The translations under genes were made by a program, and so were the position numbers. This document shows, piece by piece, positions 1-9,118 of a DNA stretch of 51,497 nt. The stretch comes from Acidobacteriaceae bacterium (GTDB lineage: Bacteria; Acidobacteriota; Terriglobia; Terriglobales; Acidobacteriaceae), in the NCBI GenBank assembly GCA_030049955.1, contig JASIJX010000316.1, positions 1 through 51,497 of the forward strand. Reading direction: 5' to 3'. The first letter of the stretch is position 1. Each line of letters opens with the position of its first letter. Under the pieces are notes generated by a model. The model saw only the letters and a program-made list of their open reading frames with translations. It did not search any database and was not told the DNA's origin.

Positions 1-327
1 GCGGGCATTTAGATTGCCCGTGAACACGACTCGGCCCTTGTCATCGACTAGGTGAAACTCCGGCGCAGAGAGCTGCGGCAAGCCGTCCGCAATCTGCACC
101 AAAAGGATCTTTTCCTGCCCGGCATCGTAGCCCAACTGATTGACCAGCACCGCGGTCTTCGTTTGAATTGCCGGTGCGGTTGCGCCTAGAGCGGGACGGC
201 TACCGGCCGCCAGCACGGTGCTCGCCACCAGGGCCGAGGTCCTGCCAAGAAACTCCCGCCGGTCCCAAACATCTCTGGGGCCGCGAGCTTCGCTCGATGC
301 ATTCTCGCCGGCTTTTTCCGGAGTCAT
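1..327 (-). CDS. Partial: N-terminus of a secreted GH9-type cellulase (cellulase N-terminal Ig-like domain)
   Basis: The reverse strand reads open from an ATG at 327 to the window edge, giving 109 residues. A twin-arginine motif (RREFLGRTSALVAS) lies about 23 residues in and is followed by a hydrophobic stretch, so Tat export is likely. The mature part begins with TKTAVLVNQLGYD, and the VNQLGY element is the hallmark of the Ig-like domain that precedes GH9 endoglucanase catalytic domains. The catalytic domain lies outside the window, so activity and substrate cannot be read here. No good ribosome binding site is seen before the ATG, and an alternative start further upstream is not excluded. 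Confidence 0.7.
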   Translation of the reverse strand, partial: MTPEKAGENASSEARGPRDVWDRREFLGRTSALVASTVLAAGSRPALGATAPAIQTKTAVLVNQLGYDAGQEKILLVQIADGLPQLSAPEFHLVDDKGRVVFTGNLNAR

Positions 328-409
328 TCTGTCTCGCTCTCAAAGGAAAGTCCACAGTCATTGAACCTGTTCACGCAATATCCCAATCGCGAAAGGCATT
401 AACCGACCG

Positions 410-1471
410 CTAGTGGATGCCCTGGGCGGTGAAGCGTTGAACGAGGCCGGGGATGCTGACGCCGTGCTGCTCGGGCGCGAGGCGCTCGGTGGCGACGGTG
501 TAATGAAGACCGTCAGAGACGACGCGGATCCACCCGACTTCGCCGGTGATGTATACGTTGGCTCCGACGGCGCCGTAGACCTGATGCGCGCGGTTACCGG
601 GGAGAAAGCGAGGAAAGAGGCTGGCGATGACGACTGTGGGACGCACGGCGGCGGCGAAGCGGGGAGAGAGTGCGGTGTTGTTGCCGTGGCCGGGAGCGAT
701 GAGAACGTCGGCACGGAGCTTTGCGGCCGGAACGAAAGGAAGAAGGCTGCGCTCCTGATCTTCTTTCTGGATGTCGCCGGGAAAGAGGAATACGACGCCA
801 CCGTGGCGGATGCGGATATCAGTAGAGTTGGCGTTGAGGAGATAGTGAGCCGGCGGATCGTTGGCCGGGCGCTGCTCGGGGTGCGCCTCGGCGAAGTAGC
901 CACGGGGCGGAGCGAGGACTTCGACATCGAGTTGAGGATCGAGGTCGATATGGTCGCCAGCGTGAACCTCCTGGTAGGCTCCGCGATCTTTGAAGTGCTG
1001 ACGGAGACGGACGTAGCCAGACTCCTCAGTGGGGTCCATGTTGGGCGGCTCGGGGCCCAGGTACCTGTAGCCGGTGTCATAGAGTTTTTTGATAGGAAAG
1101 CGGTCGACGAGCCAGAGCAGGCCGCCGTAGTGGTCGAGGTGCGCGTGGCTGATGATAACGCCATCGATGGCGGAGATGTGGTTGGCTTGAAGAAAGGGGA
1201 AGATTTGATCGCGTGCGGTGTTAACGTCGTTGACCCAGCCGGAAGGATCGGTCGCAGAGGGATAGCCGGCACCGGTGTCGTAAAGGTAGGTGTGTCCTGC
1301 GGGTGTCTGGAGGATAAGAGCGAGACCGAGGCCGCGGGTAGAGTCGGCGACCTGAAGGCAGGTGACAGTGAATTGGCCGGGGGCCGTGGGGGAGGGGGCT
1401 GCGTGTGCGGAAAGGCTGAGGATTGGCGCGAGAGCGATGAGGAGAAGCTGGGTAATGCAGTTTCGATTCAC
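410..1471 (-). CDS. Secreted metallo-beta-lactamase-fold hydrolase (ComEC/Rec2 C-domain type)
   Basis: This is a 353-residue protein with a Sec signal peptide at residues 1-25 that ends near AHA. The zinc motif SHAHLDH is at 108-114, and YDTG is at 64-67. The later FLFPGD and APGHGNN segments match the remaining metal-ligand positions of the MBL fold. The layout is that of free-standing homologues of the DNA-uptake protein ComEC hydrolase domain, with no membrane channel. The GTG start at 1471 is supported by GGAG five bases upstream. The substrate is unknown; phosphoesters or nucleic acid are possible. It stands alone, convergent with nothing nearby. Confidence 0.8.
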   Translation of the reverse strand: MNRNCITQLLLIALAPILSLSAHAAPSPTAPGQFTVTCLQVADSTRGLGLALILQTPAGHTYLYDTGAGYPSATDPSGWVNDVNTARDQIFPFLQANHISAIDGVIISHAHLDHYGGLLWLVDRFPIKKLYDTGYRYLGPEPPNMDPTEESGYVRLRQHFKDRGAYQEVHAGDHIDLDPQLDVEVLAPPRGYFAEAHPEQRPANDPPAHYLLNANSTDIRIRHGGVVFLFPGDIQKEDQERSLLPFVPAAKLRADVLIAPGHGNNTALSPRFAAAVRPTVVIASLFPRFLPGNRAHQVYGAVGANVYITGEVGWIRVVSDGLHYTVATERLAPEQHGVSIPGLVQRFTAQGIH

Positions 1472-1489
1472 GGAAACTCCGGGTTATAG

Positions 1490-2055
1490 CAGTTCGCACG
1501 AGTGAAATATTATTGCGAAAATTACTATAGCACAGATCAAAATTAAAATGTTAGTATGTTTGTATGGCATAACGGTGACACCTCAAAGAACGGCTCAGTC
1601 GCAATAGGGTCTGCTTTGAGGATCAAATTGCGCTCGCATCGGGTTTGTAAATATTGCTGAACACATCTCTGCGATACGGAAAGCTCTATCGGGCCAACCG
1701 AGCGGCACGACAAAATTGCGGATTTTCTTCGACCATGCAGAGGTGGTAAAGAACTTGGCGGTGCGTATCTAGGTAGGGGCATTATGCTTCAACTTCCGTG
1801 CGTCACGATGCCACGCCTTGGTGGGGAGCTGAATTGGCGTCGCGTCCGACAATGAAAAGCGCCAGCAGCTCACCATAGAGGATAATTCGGAATGACACAC
1901 ACGCCGCGACCAAAGCCCCTTCGTCCCCGGCAGCCAATTTGGTGTATAGGAAACTGCCGGACTAAGGGCACCGAATTCCAAATCGTACGGTCTTGCGAAT
2001 AGCTGCGATTCACCAAGCCAAACAATAACAGTCATTGACATCAAGGGAGTAATTC
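1490..2055. other. Intergenic region upstream of the alpha-fucosidase gene
   Basis: About 560 bases carry no gene I can support. Short open frames on the reverse strand have no recognisable protein features. The first 70 bases are AT-rich and probably hold the promoter of the leftward MBL-fold gene. The last bases before 2056 carry AGGGAG, the ribosome binding site of the fucosidase gene. Confidence 0.5.
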
Positions 2056-3861
2056 ATGCGGCGACGAGATTTCTGCAGATTGGTTGCGGCTGCTGCGGCA
2101 ACGAAAGCGATGCCAGCTATAGCGCACGGAAGCGAGATGTTGGCATCGAATGTGGTCGACGGCTTCGATCGTATTACCTCAGATTATGCTCAGTTTTGCG
2201 CTACCCCAGCGGATCAACGGCTCTTTTATGCGTTGGAGGCTGGAAAACTTGTAAAGCAAAAACTGCGTGAAGGCGATTGGCGGCCTACAGCCTGGGGTGA
2301 TGCTCCGAGCCTGCCTATTCCTGGAGGTTCCTGGGATGGTGTGCCCATGGACTCTCCAATCTCGGGGTTGGGCGGTGACGGTCCCTACAAACCCACCTGG
2401 GACTCTCTCTTGCACTACGAGGCTCCGGACTGGTATCGCGACGCGAAATTCGGCATCTGGGCACACTGGACACCGCAGTGTGTTCCAGAAGCCGGCGACT
2501 GGTACGCGAGAAACATGTATATGGAAGGCTCCGAACAGTACAAATTTCATTTGGAGCATTATGGTCATCCATCCAGATTTGGATATAAGGACTTATGTCC
2601 TCAGTGGACTTTGCTCAATTGGGAGCCGGACGCTTTAGTTGCCCGCTTTAAGAAGGCAGGGGCCCGGTTATTTCTTACCGTCGCAAATCATCATGATGGA
2701 TTTGATATGTGGAACTCCAAACATCATGCGTGGAATGCGGTTAATATGGGTCCGCATCGCGATGTTCTCGGAACGTGGGCGGCAGCAGTTCGCAAGCAGG
2801 ATCTGCGTTTTGGCGTCACCGTTCATCAAGCGCGCAATTGGTGGTGGTTCCAAACCTCACATGGGGCGGACAAAACCGGCTCCATGGCGGGCATTCCGTA
2901 TGATGGTCATCTGACGGCAACAGAGGGCGATCAGCGGTGGTGGCAAGGATTCGATCCTCAGCAACTTTACGGTCCTAAACATCCTTTCGATGCTTTGCCC
3001 GACATTTCCTACGTGAGGGACTTCTATGACCGCACTCGAGATTTGATCGACCAGCACGATCCCGATCTTCTTTATTTCGATAATGCACTCCTCCCGCTTG
3101 GGTGGGGTGGCATGAATATAGGATCCTATTTTTACAATCACAACTTGCAAGCTCGCGGTGGAAAAATGGAACGGGTCATTAACGTAAAGATAGTTCCCGA
3201 TCACTTGGCCAAAGCAGTGGTAGCTGACTATGAGCGCGGTCTCACCGACCGCATCATGCCATATGCCTGGCAATCTGAGACCTGCATTGGTGACTGGCAC
3301 TACCGCCGCAGTTTATTTGAGCAACCTGGAGAATACGGGGGATATCTCAATCCGCGAGATGTGGTTCATTGGTTGATCGACACGGTAAGCAAGAATGGCA
3401 CGTTCATCATCAATATTCCAGGAAGACCCGATGGCACTATCGATAGCAAGGAGATCGCTGTTCTCGACCAAATAACTGCCTGGATGCAAGTGAATGGAGA
3501 GGCGATTTACGAGACGCGCCCCTGGAAGGTATATGGCGAAGGCCCTGATACCGTAAAAAGCGGATCTTTTCAGGGGAACAGCGTCAATAAACTCGGCTCT
3601 AAGGACATCCGGTTTACGCGCAGTAAGGACAACACGGTTATTTATGCCATCGCGCTTGGCTGGCCCAGCGGAGAATTCAACGTACAGGCATTCGGCACCT
3701 CCTCCGCGACCAATCCTGGCAAGATCAAACATGTGCAGCTTGTGGGCACAGATGAGAAGGTATCTTGGAAACAAACTCCGAACGGCTTGCATGTTACCCT
3801 TCCAAAGCAATACAGGCCAATGACTGACTACGCCGCGGCACTCAAAGTCCTATTGGTGTGA
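2056..3861 (+). CDS. Alpha-L-fucosidase, GH29, exported
   Basis: This 601-residue enzyme releases terminal L-fucose from glycans by a retaining mechanism. The N-terminus (MRRRDF followed by an alanine-rich stretch ending at AHG) looks like a Tat signal. GH29 landmarks are present: FGIWAHW at 132-138, NHHDGFDMW at 211-219, and a YFDN segment whose Asp342 fits the catalytic nucleophile. The last 150 residues form a beta-sandwich-like tail. The start is fixed by AGGGAG seven to eight bases upstream. The FucP permease and fucose-oxidising enzymes 11-17 kb downstream make L-fucose the likely product consumed. Activity on a related sugar cannot be excluded. Confidence 0.9.
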   Translation: MRRRDFCRLVAAAAATKAMPAIAHGSEMLASNVVDGFDRITSDYAQFCATPADQRLFYALEAGKLVKQKLREGDWRPTAWGDAPSLPIPGGSWDGVPMDSPISGLGGDGPYKPTWDSLLHYEAPDWYRDAKFGIWAHWTPQCVPEAGDWYARNMYMEGSEQYKFHLEHYGHPSRFGYKDLCPQWTLLNWEPDALVARFKKAGARLFLTVANHHDGFDMWNSKHHAWNAVNMGPHRDVLGTWAAAVRKQDLRFGVTVHQARNWWWFQTSHGADKTGSMAGIPYDGHLTATEGDQRWWQGFDPQQLYGPKHPFDALPDISYVRDFYDRTRDLIDQHDPDLLYFDNALLPLGWGGMNIGSYFYNHNLQARGGKMERVINVKIVPDHLAKAVVADYERGLTDRIMPYAWQSETCIGDWHYRRSLFEQPGEYGGYLNPRDVVHWLIDTVSKNGTFIINIPGRPDGTIDSKEIAVLDQITAWMQVNGEAIYETRPWKVYGEGPDTVKSGSFQGNSVNKLGSKDIRFTRSKDNTVIYAIALGWPSGEFNVQAFGTSSATNPGKIKHVQLVGTDEKVSWKQTPNGLHVTLPKQYRPMTDYAAALKVLLV

Positions 3862-4564
3862 TAGCTACCCGGTAATTCTTACCTGGGCGGGTCATGATAC
3901 CCCAATGACCCGTGAGTGCCTGGCGTTGTTGGCTGATGTGCCTCTGAGCGGCGACACAGTTGCCCAGTTTAGTCGCTGGGCATTTTGTCGTCGCTTCTGG
4001 AACGGATTTAGACAGAGCCCCACATCAGCCTTTGTATTCGCCGTGAAAGGTCGCGCTGAACAGAGACGTCGAGCGCGAAGCGCGCTGGCCGACACATTGC
4101 TTCCTCTACAGGACATCCGGAAGGAGGCCGAGCGACGCAGGTGGGCGGCGGACATTTCGGTGGCGGTGCGTGCGTCCGGTTCGAGCGCTTCTGGCCATGG
4201 AAGTCCGCTCTGTCGCCGCCGTCGGAACCGTCCTTGGAGCGAAAACGCTTCTGCGAGGCCCCACGCCGCCTCTAGCGCGAAATATCTGCGGAATTTGAAA
4301 AGCGAAGTGCAGTGCGAGTGGTGGCCCAGCTACCCCGCCGGCCTGCCGGGACAGCTTGAGCCATCCACAATGCGCCAATATGCGGTACTTTGTGCTTGCA
4401 TCCAGGATGCCTGTGGACGGCAGATGGATCGAAAACTGAATTCAGTACAAATATCTTTTGAAAGCTAATAGCTTTTCTGTTGCGTTTATTTGTTTTCTTA
4501 TATGCCTTCTGTTGCGTTAATGCGTGGCATTATCACCAACCAGTCAAATCGAAGGGAGTAAACA
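3862..4564. other. Intergenic region with no supported gene
   Basis: About 700 bases separate the fucosidase from the beta-helix gene. One forward frame is open for 187 codons (3905-4468), but its translation is arginine- and serine-rich with no domain-like segment and no ribosome binding site. GC content is high in the middle and falls sharply after about 4440, where the promoter of the next gene is expected. The stretch may be a remnant of a mobile or duplicated sequence, but I do not recognise it. Confidence 0.4.
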
Positions 4565-5872
4565 GTGTCAAAAATCGATTTCCGCTGCACTATCACCAAT
4601 GTTGTCCATGATGGTTCTGAGCGGGCGAAATGCGCTAAGCCGCTGCTGTCCTTCAGGAAATACCTGCTGTTGCTCGCTTTTATCGGATGTGTTCTTCCGC
4701 TCTGCACGCATGCGCAAACGATCACAGGTGGCGGTGCCGCGAACACCGTCCCGGTTTTAACCGGAACTTCCACGATAGGGAACTCTGTGATTACCCGGCC
4801 TTCCACGTCGCTAGTGGTTGTCGGCTCAAGTCTGCAGGTGGAAGGTCCAAGTCCGTGGGTCGATGTCAAGGCCTATGGAGCAACAGGGAACGGAACTACG
4901 AACGACGCGTCAGCGATCCAATCGGCTATCAATGCAGCGGGCACGGGAGGCACCGTGTTTTTTCCATGCGGCAAGTACTACATCGAAACGGGCCTCACGG
5001 AAAACAATGTTGCCTTCAGGATGACAGGGGAAGGCGGTACATCCTTTCTCAATACAGGGGCGAACTGCGCGACGATAGAGAGCGATCAAAACATCGTTCT
5101 TCTTACGACGGGGAAGGGCTCCAATAACAGCAATGGAGGAACGATAGACCACCTGGCATTTCGCGACATCTCGACTGCCGGAGCCGGCTACAACTCATCG
5201 CGATGCCCTTCTTACGACCTACCTTGCGGCGGAAATGCTGTCGGCGGCATATACATCGATGGGACATCCTTCATGGAATTGCAAGATCTTGAACTGGATG
5301 GGTTCTCAGGCTCAAGGGAATACGGAATCGAGTTGAATGGAGGCACATTCTGGATAAATCACGACCATCTTCAGGAAATCAAGATGAATGAATGCCAGTA
5401 CTGCGTGATCATTACCGGATACAGTGACGGTCCGGACATGGAAGATATGTATCTTTATCCCGGAAGTCCAATCACTGGTGTTTCCGGCAGCATTGGCATT
5501 GATTGCCAATCCGGTTGTGCCTCTGTACATGTGCACGGAGGAAAATGTACGGTCGCCGACTCATCGGGTACGTGTGTCTACACCGTCGGCACAGACAGCG
5601 AATTTGATTGGCAACTTGAGTCTTATACGGCATCCGAAGGCGCCACCTGCTGCCAAAATATAGGCATCGAGCTGGGTAGCACCGCCACGCGGAATATAGT
5701 CACAATGAGCGCGACTCGATTCACGACGGTTGTTCAACTCGACGCGGGTTCTTCGAGATCTACGGTTACCGGCATGGGAGTAAACAACACTAATATTTTC
5801 GTCAATAACTCAACCGCCGGCACTAGTCTCCTTATTAATGGCGCAACAGGAACGATTGCACAATCTCAATAG
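4565..5872 (+). CDS. Exported right-handed beta-helix protein, pectate-lyase-3 type
   Basis: This is a 435-residue protein with a GTG start preceded by GGGAG. A hydrophobic segment at about 32-50 ending in THAQ is a probable signal peptide, with an unusually long charged N-region before it. The segment DVKAYGATGNGTTNDASAIQ (100-119), followed by GTVFFPCGKYYI, is the classic entry of the pectate lyase superfamily/GH28-like beta-helix. Short repeating strands rich in N, G, T and S continue to the C-terminus. No catalytic residues can be assigned, so the substrate is open and may be pectin side chains or another polysaccharide. The thirteen or so cysteines are unusual and suggest an extracytoplasmic, disulfide-stabilised protein. 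Confidence 0.7.
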   Translation: MSKIDFRCTITNVVHDGSERAKCAKPLLSFRKYLLLLAFIGCVLPLCTHAQTITGGGAANTVPVLTGTSTIGNSVITRPSTSLVVVGSSLQVEGPSPWVDVKAYGATGNGTTNDASAIQSAINAAGTGGTVFFPCGKYYIETGLTENNVAFRMTGEGGTSFLNTGANCATIESDQNIVLLTTGKGSNNSNGGTIDHLAFRDISTAGAGYNSSRCPSYDLPCGGNAVGGIYIDGTSFMELQDLELDGFSGSREYGIELNGGTFWINHDHLQEIKMNECQYCVIITGYSDGPDMEDMYLYPGSPITGVSGSIGIDCQSGCASVHVHGGKCTVADSSGTCVYTVGTDSEFDWQLESYTASEGATCCQNIGIELGSTATRNIVTMSATRFTTVVQLDAGSSRSTVTGMGVNNTNIFVNNSTAGTSLLINGATGTIAQSQ

Positions 5873-5901
5873 CGGAGATACAAGCGAAGGACATTCCAAG
5901 T

Positions 5902-5934
5902 GCACCGCTGTGCCATCGTCCGGCGCAGCGGTGC
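5902..5934 (+). terminator. Hairpin downstream of the beta-helix gene
   Basis: A perfect 9-bp stem (GCACCGCTG with CAGCGGTGC) closes a 15-base loop whose edges can pair further. It starts 30 bases after the stop codon. There is no T-tract, so intrinsic termination is only suggested. Confidence 0.45.
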
Positions 5935-6327
5935 GAGGTGAATGAGAGACATGCGTGCTGCGTGGTTAATTGATCACGCGGCATGCGGCGCTATCCATCC
6001 ACATAACGGAACGGTGAACGGGCGCTGATCCTGACCATCATCTCAGTGGCCAGCCGTGGTCGATATATGGCGAGCGGCCGGAGCACCGCATCACACCTGA
6101 TAGTGCGGCTTCGCCGGCACGCCCACGTACGATGGAAGGACGATGCACAGGCTTAACCTGATCGACGCACGCGCGTGGCGATGGCGCGGTCTCTTCGAAC
6201 GCGGAGAACTGGCTGTGCGAAGTGCCTTGGTTCCGGTGTTGGGATACAAACTACCAGCCCCGGCAGTTTGGCAAATCGAAACGCGGCTAGGCGTGGAAAA
6301 GGGGACAGCAAAAAATATATTTATGTA

Positions 6328-6356
6328 TTAACATTGTCAATATGGCTGTGTAATAT
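6328..6356 (+). promoter_or_regulatory. Promoter with overlapping operator-like palindrome before the RhaT-type gene
   Basis: A sigma-70-like promoter has TTAACA at 6328-6333 and TAATAT at 6351-6356 with a 17-base spacer. The -35 box lies inside TTAACATTGTCAA, a near-palindrome of 13 bases. The same ACATTGTCAAT string and the same spacing to a TAATAT box recur at 10407-10435, in front of the lactonase/aldolase genes. The adjacent GntR/FCD regulator is the obvious candidate to bind both; that link is an inference. Confidence 0.6.
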
Positions 6357-6434
6357 TTATCCGTATTTTCTGATATATTAGATTGCGATGATAGCCAACC
6401 GTCTTTATCACTTGTGGAATGAAGGGAGATCGGT

Positions 6435-7466
6435 TTGACTGCTCGTCCGATCCTCCTTGGAATTGGCCTGACGATCCTCGGCGCCGTGATGCAAGGCAGT
6501 TTCGTTTTCCCGATGAGCCGCACCGTCGGTTGGCGGTGGGCAAACACATGGCTTATCTACAGCCTTGTGGGGCTGCTCGTATTGCCGGTATCCGTCGCCA
6601 TAATCACCGTACCGGAGCTAGCTTCGGTATATAGATTGAGTTCCGCAGGAGCGATTTGGACAGCGGCCGCGTTCGGGTGTGCCTGGGGACTGGCCAACGT
6701 CCTGTTCGGGCTCGCTGTTGCAGCTGCCGGAATGTCCATCAGTTTCTCAATCGTCTGCGGATTGAGTGCCTCGTTCGGTGCTCTTCTTCCGCTGGCCATA
6801 CTCACGCCGGATCGCCTGCTGGAGCCAGCCGGAATCACTGTCATGACCGGTGTTGCATTAGCGCTCGGTGGTGTGTACCTCATCGGGATGGCAGGCCGGA
6901 AGCGAGAAATTAGTAGGGGAGTTTCAGTCCGAAGGGGGGCGATCACGAAGGGCATTTTTCTGGCCCTGGCGGCTGGTATGCTCGCTCCGGCTCTTAACTT
7001 CAGCTTTGCATTCGGAAGACAGATCATGGAAAACGCCGTCCGACACGGCGCGAACGCGATGAGCAGTGGCGACGCCCTCTGGGTGGTTTGCCTGGCTGGC
7101 GGCTTTGTGAGCAATGGGGCATACGCAATGTGGCAATTGAGTCGCGAGCACGCTTGGACAAGCTTTTGCGGGTCATCCCTTCGCGGAACATCGGGATGGT
7201 CGAACTGGTTGATGGCGTTCTCGATGGGCGTGCTGTTCACGGGCGGCATCCTGTTCTACAGTCGCGGCGCCACTGTGCTCGGCACATTTGGTCCCATCAT
7301 TGGCTGGCCAGTGTTTCAAGCCACGATGGTCTTGACCTCGACATTTCTCGGCGTGCTTGGGGGAGAATGGGACGATACGGAGCGGCACATCATTGGTTTG
7401 CTTATTCTTGGACTTTCGGTCTTAATCGCCGCCATCGTGGTTCTAAGCCTGGCGAATCGGATCTGA
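6435..7466 (+). CDS. RhaT-family sugar/proton symporter (L-rhamnose transporter type)
   Basis: This 343-residue integral membrane protein has about ten hydrophobic helices, matching the length of RhaT (about 344). N-terminal features typical of the family are present: GAVMQGSFVFPM followed by WRWANTWLIYS, and a later GLANVLFGLAVAAAGMSISF segment. The family imports L-rhamnose or similar deoxy-sugars with protons. The start is TTG at 6435, chosen because GAAGGGAG lies about eight bases upstream. The neighbouring regulator and oxidative enzymes suggest uptake of the sugar, or an analogue, that feeds this block. The exact substrate cannot be read from sequence. Confidence 0.8.
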   Translation: MTARPILLGIGLTILGAVMQGSFVFPMSRTVGWRWANTWLIYSLVGLLVLPVSVAIITVPELASVYRLSSAGAIWTAAAFGCAWGLANVLFGLAVAAAGMSISFSIVCGLSASFGALLPLAILTPDRLLEPAGITVMTGVALALGGVYLIGMAGRKREISRGVSVRRGAITKGIFLALAAGMLAPALNFSFAFGRQIMENAVRHGANAMSSGDALWVVCLAGGFVSNGAYAMWQLSREHAWTSFCGSSLRGTSGWSNWLMAFSMGVLFTGGILFYSRGATVLGTFGPIIGWPVFQATMVLTSTFLGVLGGEWDDTERHIIGLLILGLSVLIAAIVVLSLANRI

Positions 7467-7608
7467 ACCAGGCGGCCGCCCGTTCAACGCGAAGAAGAAC
7501 TTCAATTGGTCTATTTTGTTTAGATCGGAACGCGAGCGTCCGTCCGCCGTCACTTTGGTAGTAGTCGTGACACCGAACATCAGAATTGGTCGCTGATATA
7601 TTGGTAGA

Positions 7609-8352
7609 ATGATTGAGAACAGCAATGCCGAACCCAGCGATGCTCACACATTTGCGGAGCAAGCTTATCGCACCATTCGCGACAGGATCTTCCGGGGGAC
7701 GTATCCGCTAGGCGCCGAGATCCCTCGCCGCGAGCTTGCAACCGAGCTCGGTATGAGCATTGTGCCGATCAATGAGGCTCTCATCCGCCTGCGGAACGAA
7801 GATCTGATTGAAAATATTGCGCGCGTGGGCACTCGAGTCAAGATTCCTTCTCCTCTGGACATCCGCGGCTATTGGGCTGTGCGTGAAGGGCTGGAAACGC
7901 AGGCTGCCCGACTGTTTGCACGCAATGCCACCTCGGCCGAGCGTCAGGAACTGCGGGGGACTGCTGTCGAATTGGACCTCCTGCATAAGGCGACAACGAG
8001 CGTGGCGCAACCGGAAGCCGAAGCTCTCTACCGGTGGCGGTCCGCCCACATGAAGTTCCACCTTCGCATCGCCACGGGCACTCACATTCCGTTTCTGTTT
8101 CAGGCGGTAGAGAAGAATCAGGTCCTTGTCTTCAACTGGTTCTACGAGCATTCGATCTCAGCCGCTCCGGCGCTTCCGCCGCACTGGCATCAAACTCTCG
8201 CGGAGGCTCTATGCCAGGACTCTGAAAGTGCTGCGGACGCAGCGATGCGCGATCACCTTCGCAACCGCGTTGAAGAGCTGCTGCAACGCCTTGAGGAACA
8301 TCTCATTGTGGATCGCAACAGCCTGGCTGCGCTGATGGGAGATCGAATATAG
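7609..8352 (+). CDS. GntR-family transcriptional regulator with FCD ligand domain
   Basis: This is a 247-residue DNA-binding regulator. Residues about 14-78 form the winged helix-turn-helix (AYRTIRDRIFRGTYPLG, then RRELATELGMSIVPINEALIRL). Residues about 85-225 are all-helical and match the FCD domain, with His residues that in this family often bind a metal and a sugar-acid effector. FadR-type members commonly repress sugar-acid catabolism. It lies 142 bases after the transporter and is convergent with the SDR gene, ending 13 bases from it. Its likely targets are the palindromes at 6328-6340 and 10407-10419. No strong ribosome binding site precedes the ATG. Confidence 0.85.
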   Translation: MIENSNAEPSDAHTFAEQAYRTIRDRIFRGTYPLGAEIPRRELATELGMSIVPINEALIRLRNEDLIENIARVGTRVKIPSPLDIRGYWAVREGLETQAARLFARNATSAERQELRGTAVELDLLHKATTSVAQPEAEALYRWRSAHMKFHLRIATGTHIPFLFQAVEKNQVLVFNWFYEHSISAAPALPPHWHQTLAEALCQDSESAADAAMRDHLRNRVEELLQRLEEHLIVDRNSLAALMGDRI

Positions 8353-8365
8353 AATCTCGCCGGCG

Positions 8366-9118
8366 TTACATCGCTATCAGGCCCCCATCGACCATGACGT
8401 GTGTCGCCGTGATGTAGGCAGCTTCGGACGAACATAAGAAAAGCACGCACTTGGCAACATCTTCCGGAGTCGCAAGGCGATTTAACATTGTTTGCGCAGC
8501 GAGCTGCTGGACTGCCTCCTCGCGGCTACGGCCGGATTGATCGAGATAGTAATAAAAGGCCGGCGTCATGGTGTATCCCGGGCACACCGCATTCACCCGG
8601 ATTTTGAACTTGCCGAGATCGAGCGCCATGCAGCGCGTCATGCCGAGCAAGGCGGCCTTTGACGTGTTATAGGTCATGGTGCCAGCCTGTGCGATGAGGC
8701 CGCTGATGGAGCTGAGGTTGACGATCGCGCCATTTCCTATCTTCTTCATCGATTCGGCGGCATATCGAGACATGAGCGAAGCTCCAACGACATTGACGTC
8801 GAGAATTTTTCGCCATTCCTCCCTTGTCGCCTCGATCGAGCGGAACAAAGGCAGAAATGCATTGTTGACCAGGATCGATACAGGGCCAAATCGCTGCTCT
8901 GCCTCGCGCACACACGCGGCGCAATCGGAATCTTCTGCTACGCTGCCGTGGAAAAAGTAGCAATTCTCCTTCAATTCAGCGGCAACCGTATTTCCGCGGT
9001 CCTCCGAAACATCCATCAGGACAGTGGATGCGCCTTCATGGGCCAAGGCCCTGACGACAGCCTCGCCGATGCCTGATGCCCCTCCAGTTACAATCGCTGT
9101 CTGGCCGCGAAAACGCAC
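8366..9118 (-). CDS. Short-chain dehydrogenase/reductase of sugar or sugar-acid metabolism
   Basis: This is a 250-residue classical SDR. TGGASGIG at 11-18 binds the dinucleotide, NNA is at 85-87, and the catalytic Ser137, Tyr150 and Lys154 (YNTSK) are all present. Asp36 at the end of strand 2 favours NAD over NADP. The GTG start at 9118 immediately follows the TAA of the upstream dehydratase gene, with AGGAGG inside that gene's last codons, so the two are translated together. Family and context suggest a dehydrogenase for a free sugar (L-fucose, L-rhamnose or galactose) or for a 2-keto-3-deoxy sugar acid. I cannot separate these options. Confidence 0.8.
   Translation of the reverse strand: MRFRGQTAIVTGGASGIGEAVVRALAHEGASTVLMDVSEDRGNTVAAELKENCYFFHGSVAEDSDCAACVREAEQRFGPVSILVNNAFLPLFRSIEATREEWRKILDVNVVGASLMSRYAAESMKKIGNGAIVNLSSISGLIAQAGTMTYNTSKAALLGMTRCMALDLGKFKIRVNAVCPGYTMTPAFYYYLDQSGRSREEAVQQLAAQTMLNRLATPEDVAKCVLFLCSSEAAYITATHVMVDGGLIAM

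Larger units (their letters stand above)
5873..6434. other. Intergenic region between beta-helix gene and transporter gene
   Basis: The region holds a terminator-like hairpin just after the beta-helix gene, a second imperfect inverted repeat near 5950-5990, and the transporter promoter near 6328-6356. The middle is GC-rich with two overlapping short open frames that show no protein features. Base composition switches to AT-rich at about 6305. Confidence 0.5.

Noticed and set aside
413..1489. 358-codon forward open frame
   Set aside because: It is the antisense shadow of the MBL-fold hydrolase, whose own frame has a signal peptide and the SHAHLDH motif.
3905..4468. 187-codon forward open frame
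   Set aside because: No ribosome binding site, skewed Arg/Ser composition and no domain-like segment. Left as non-coding.
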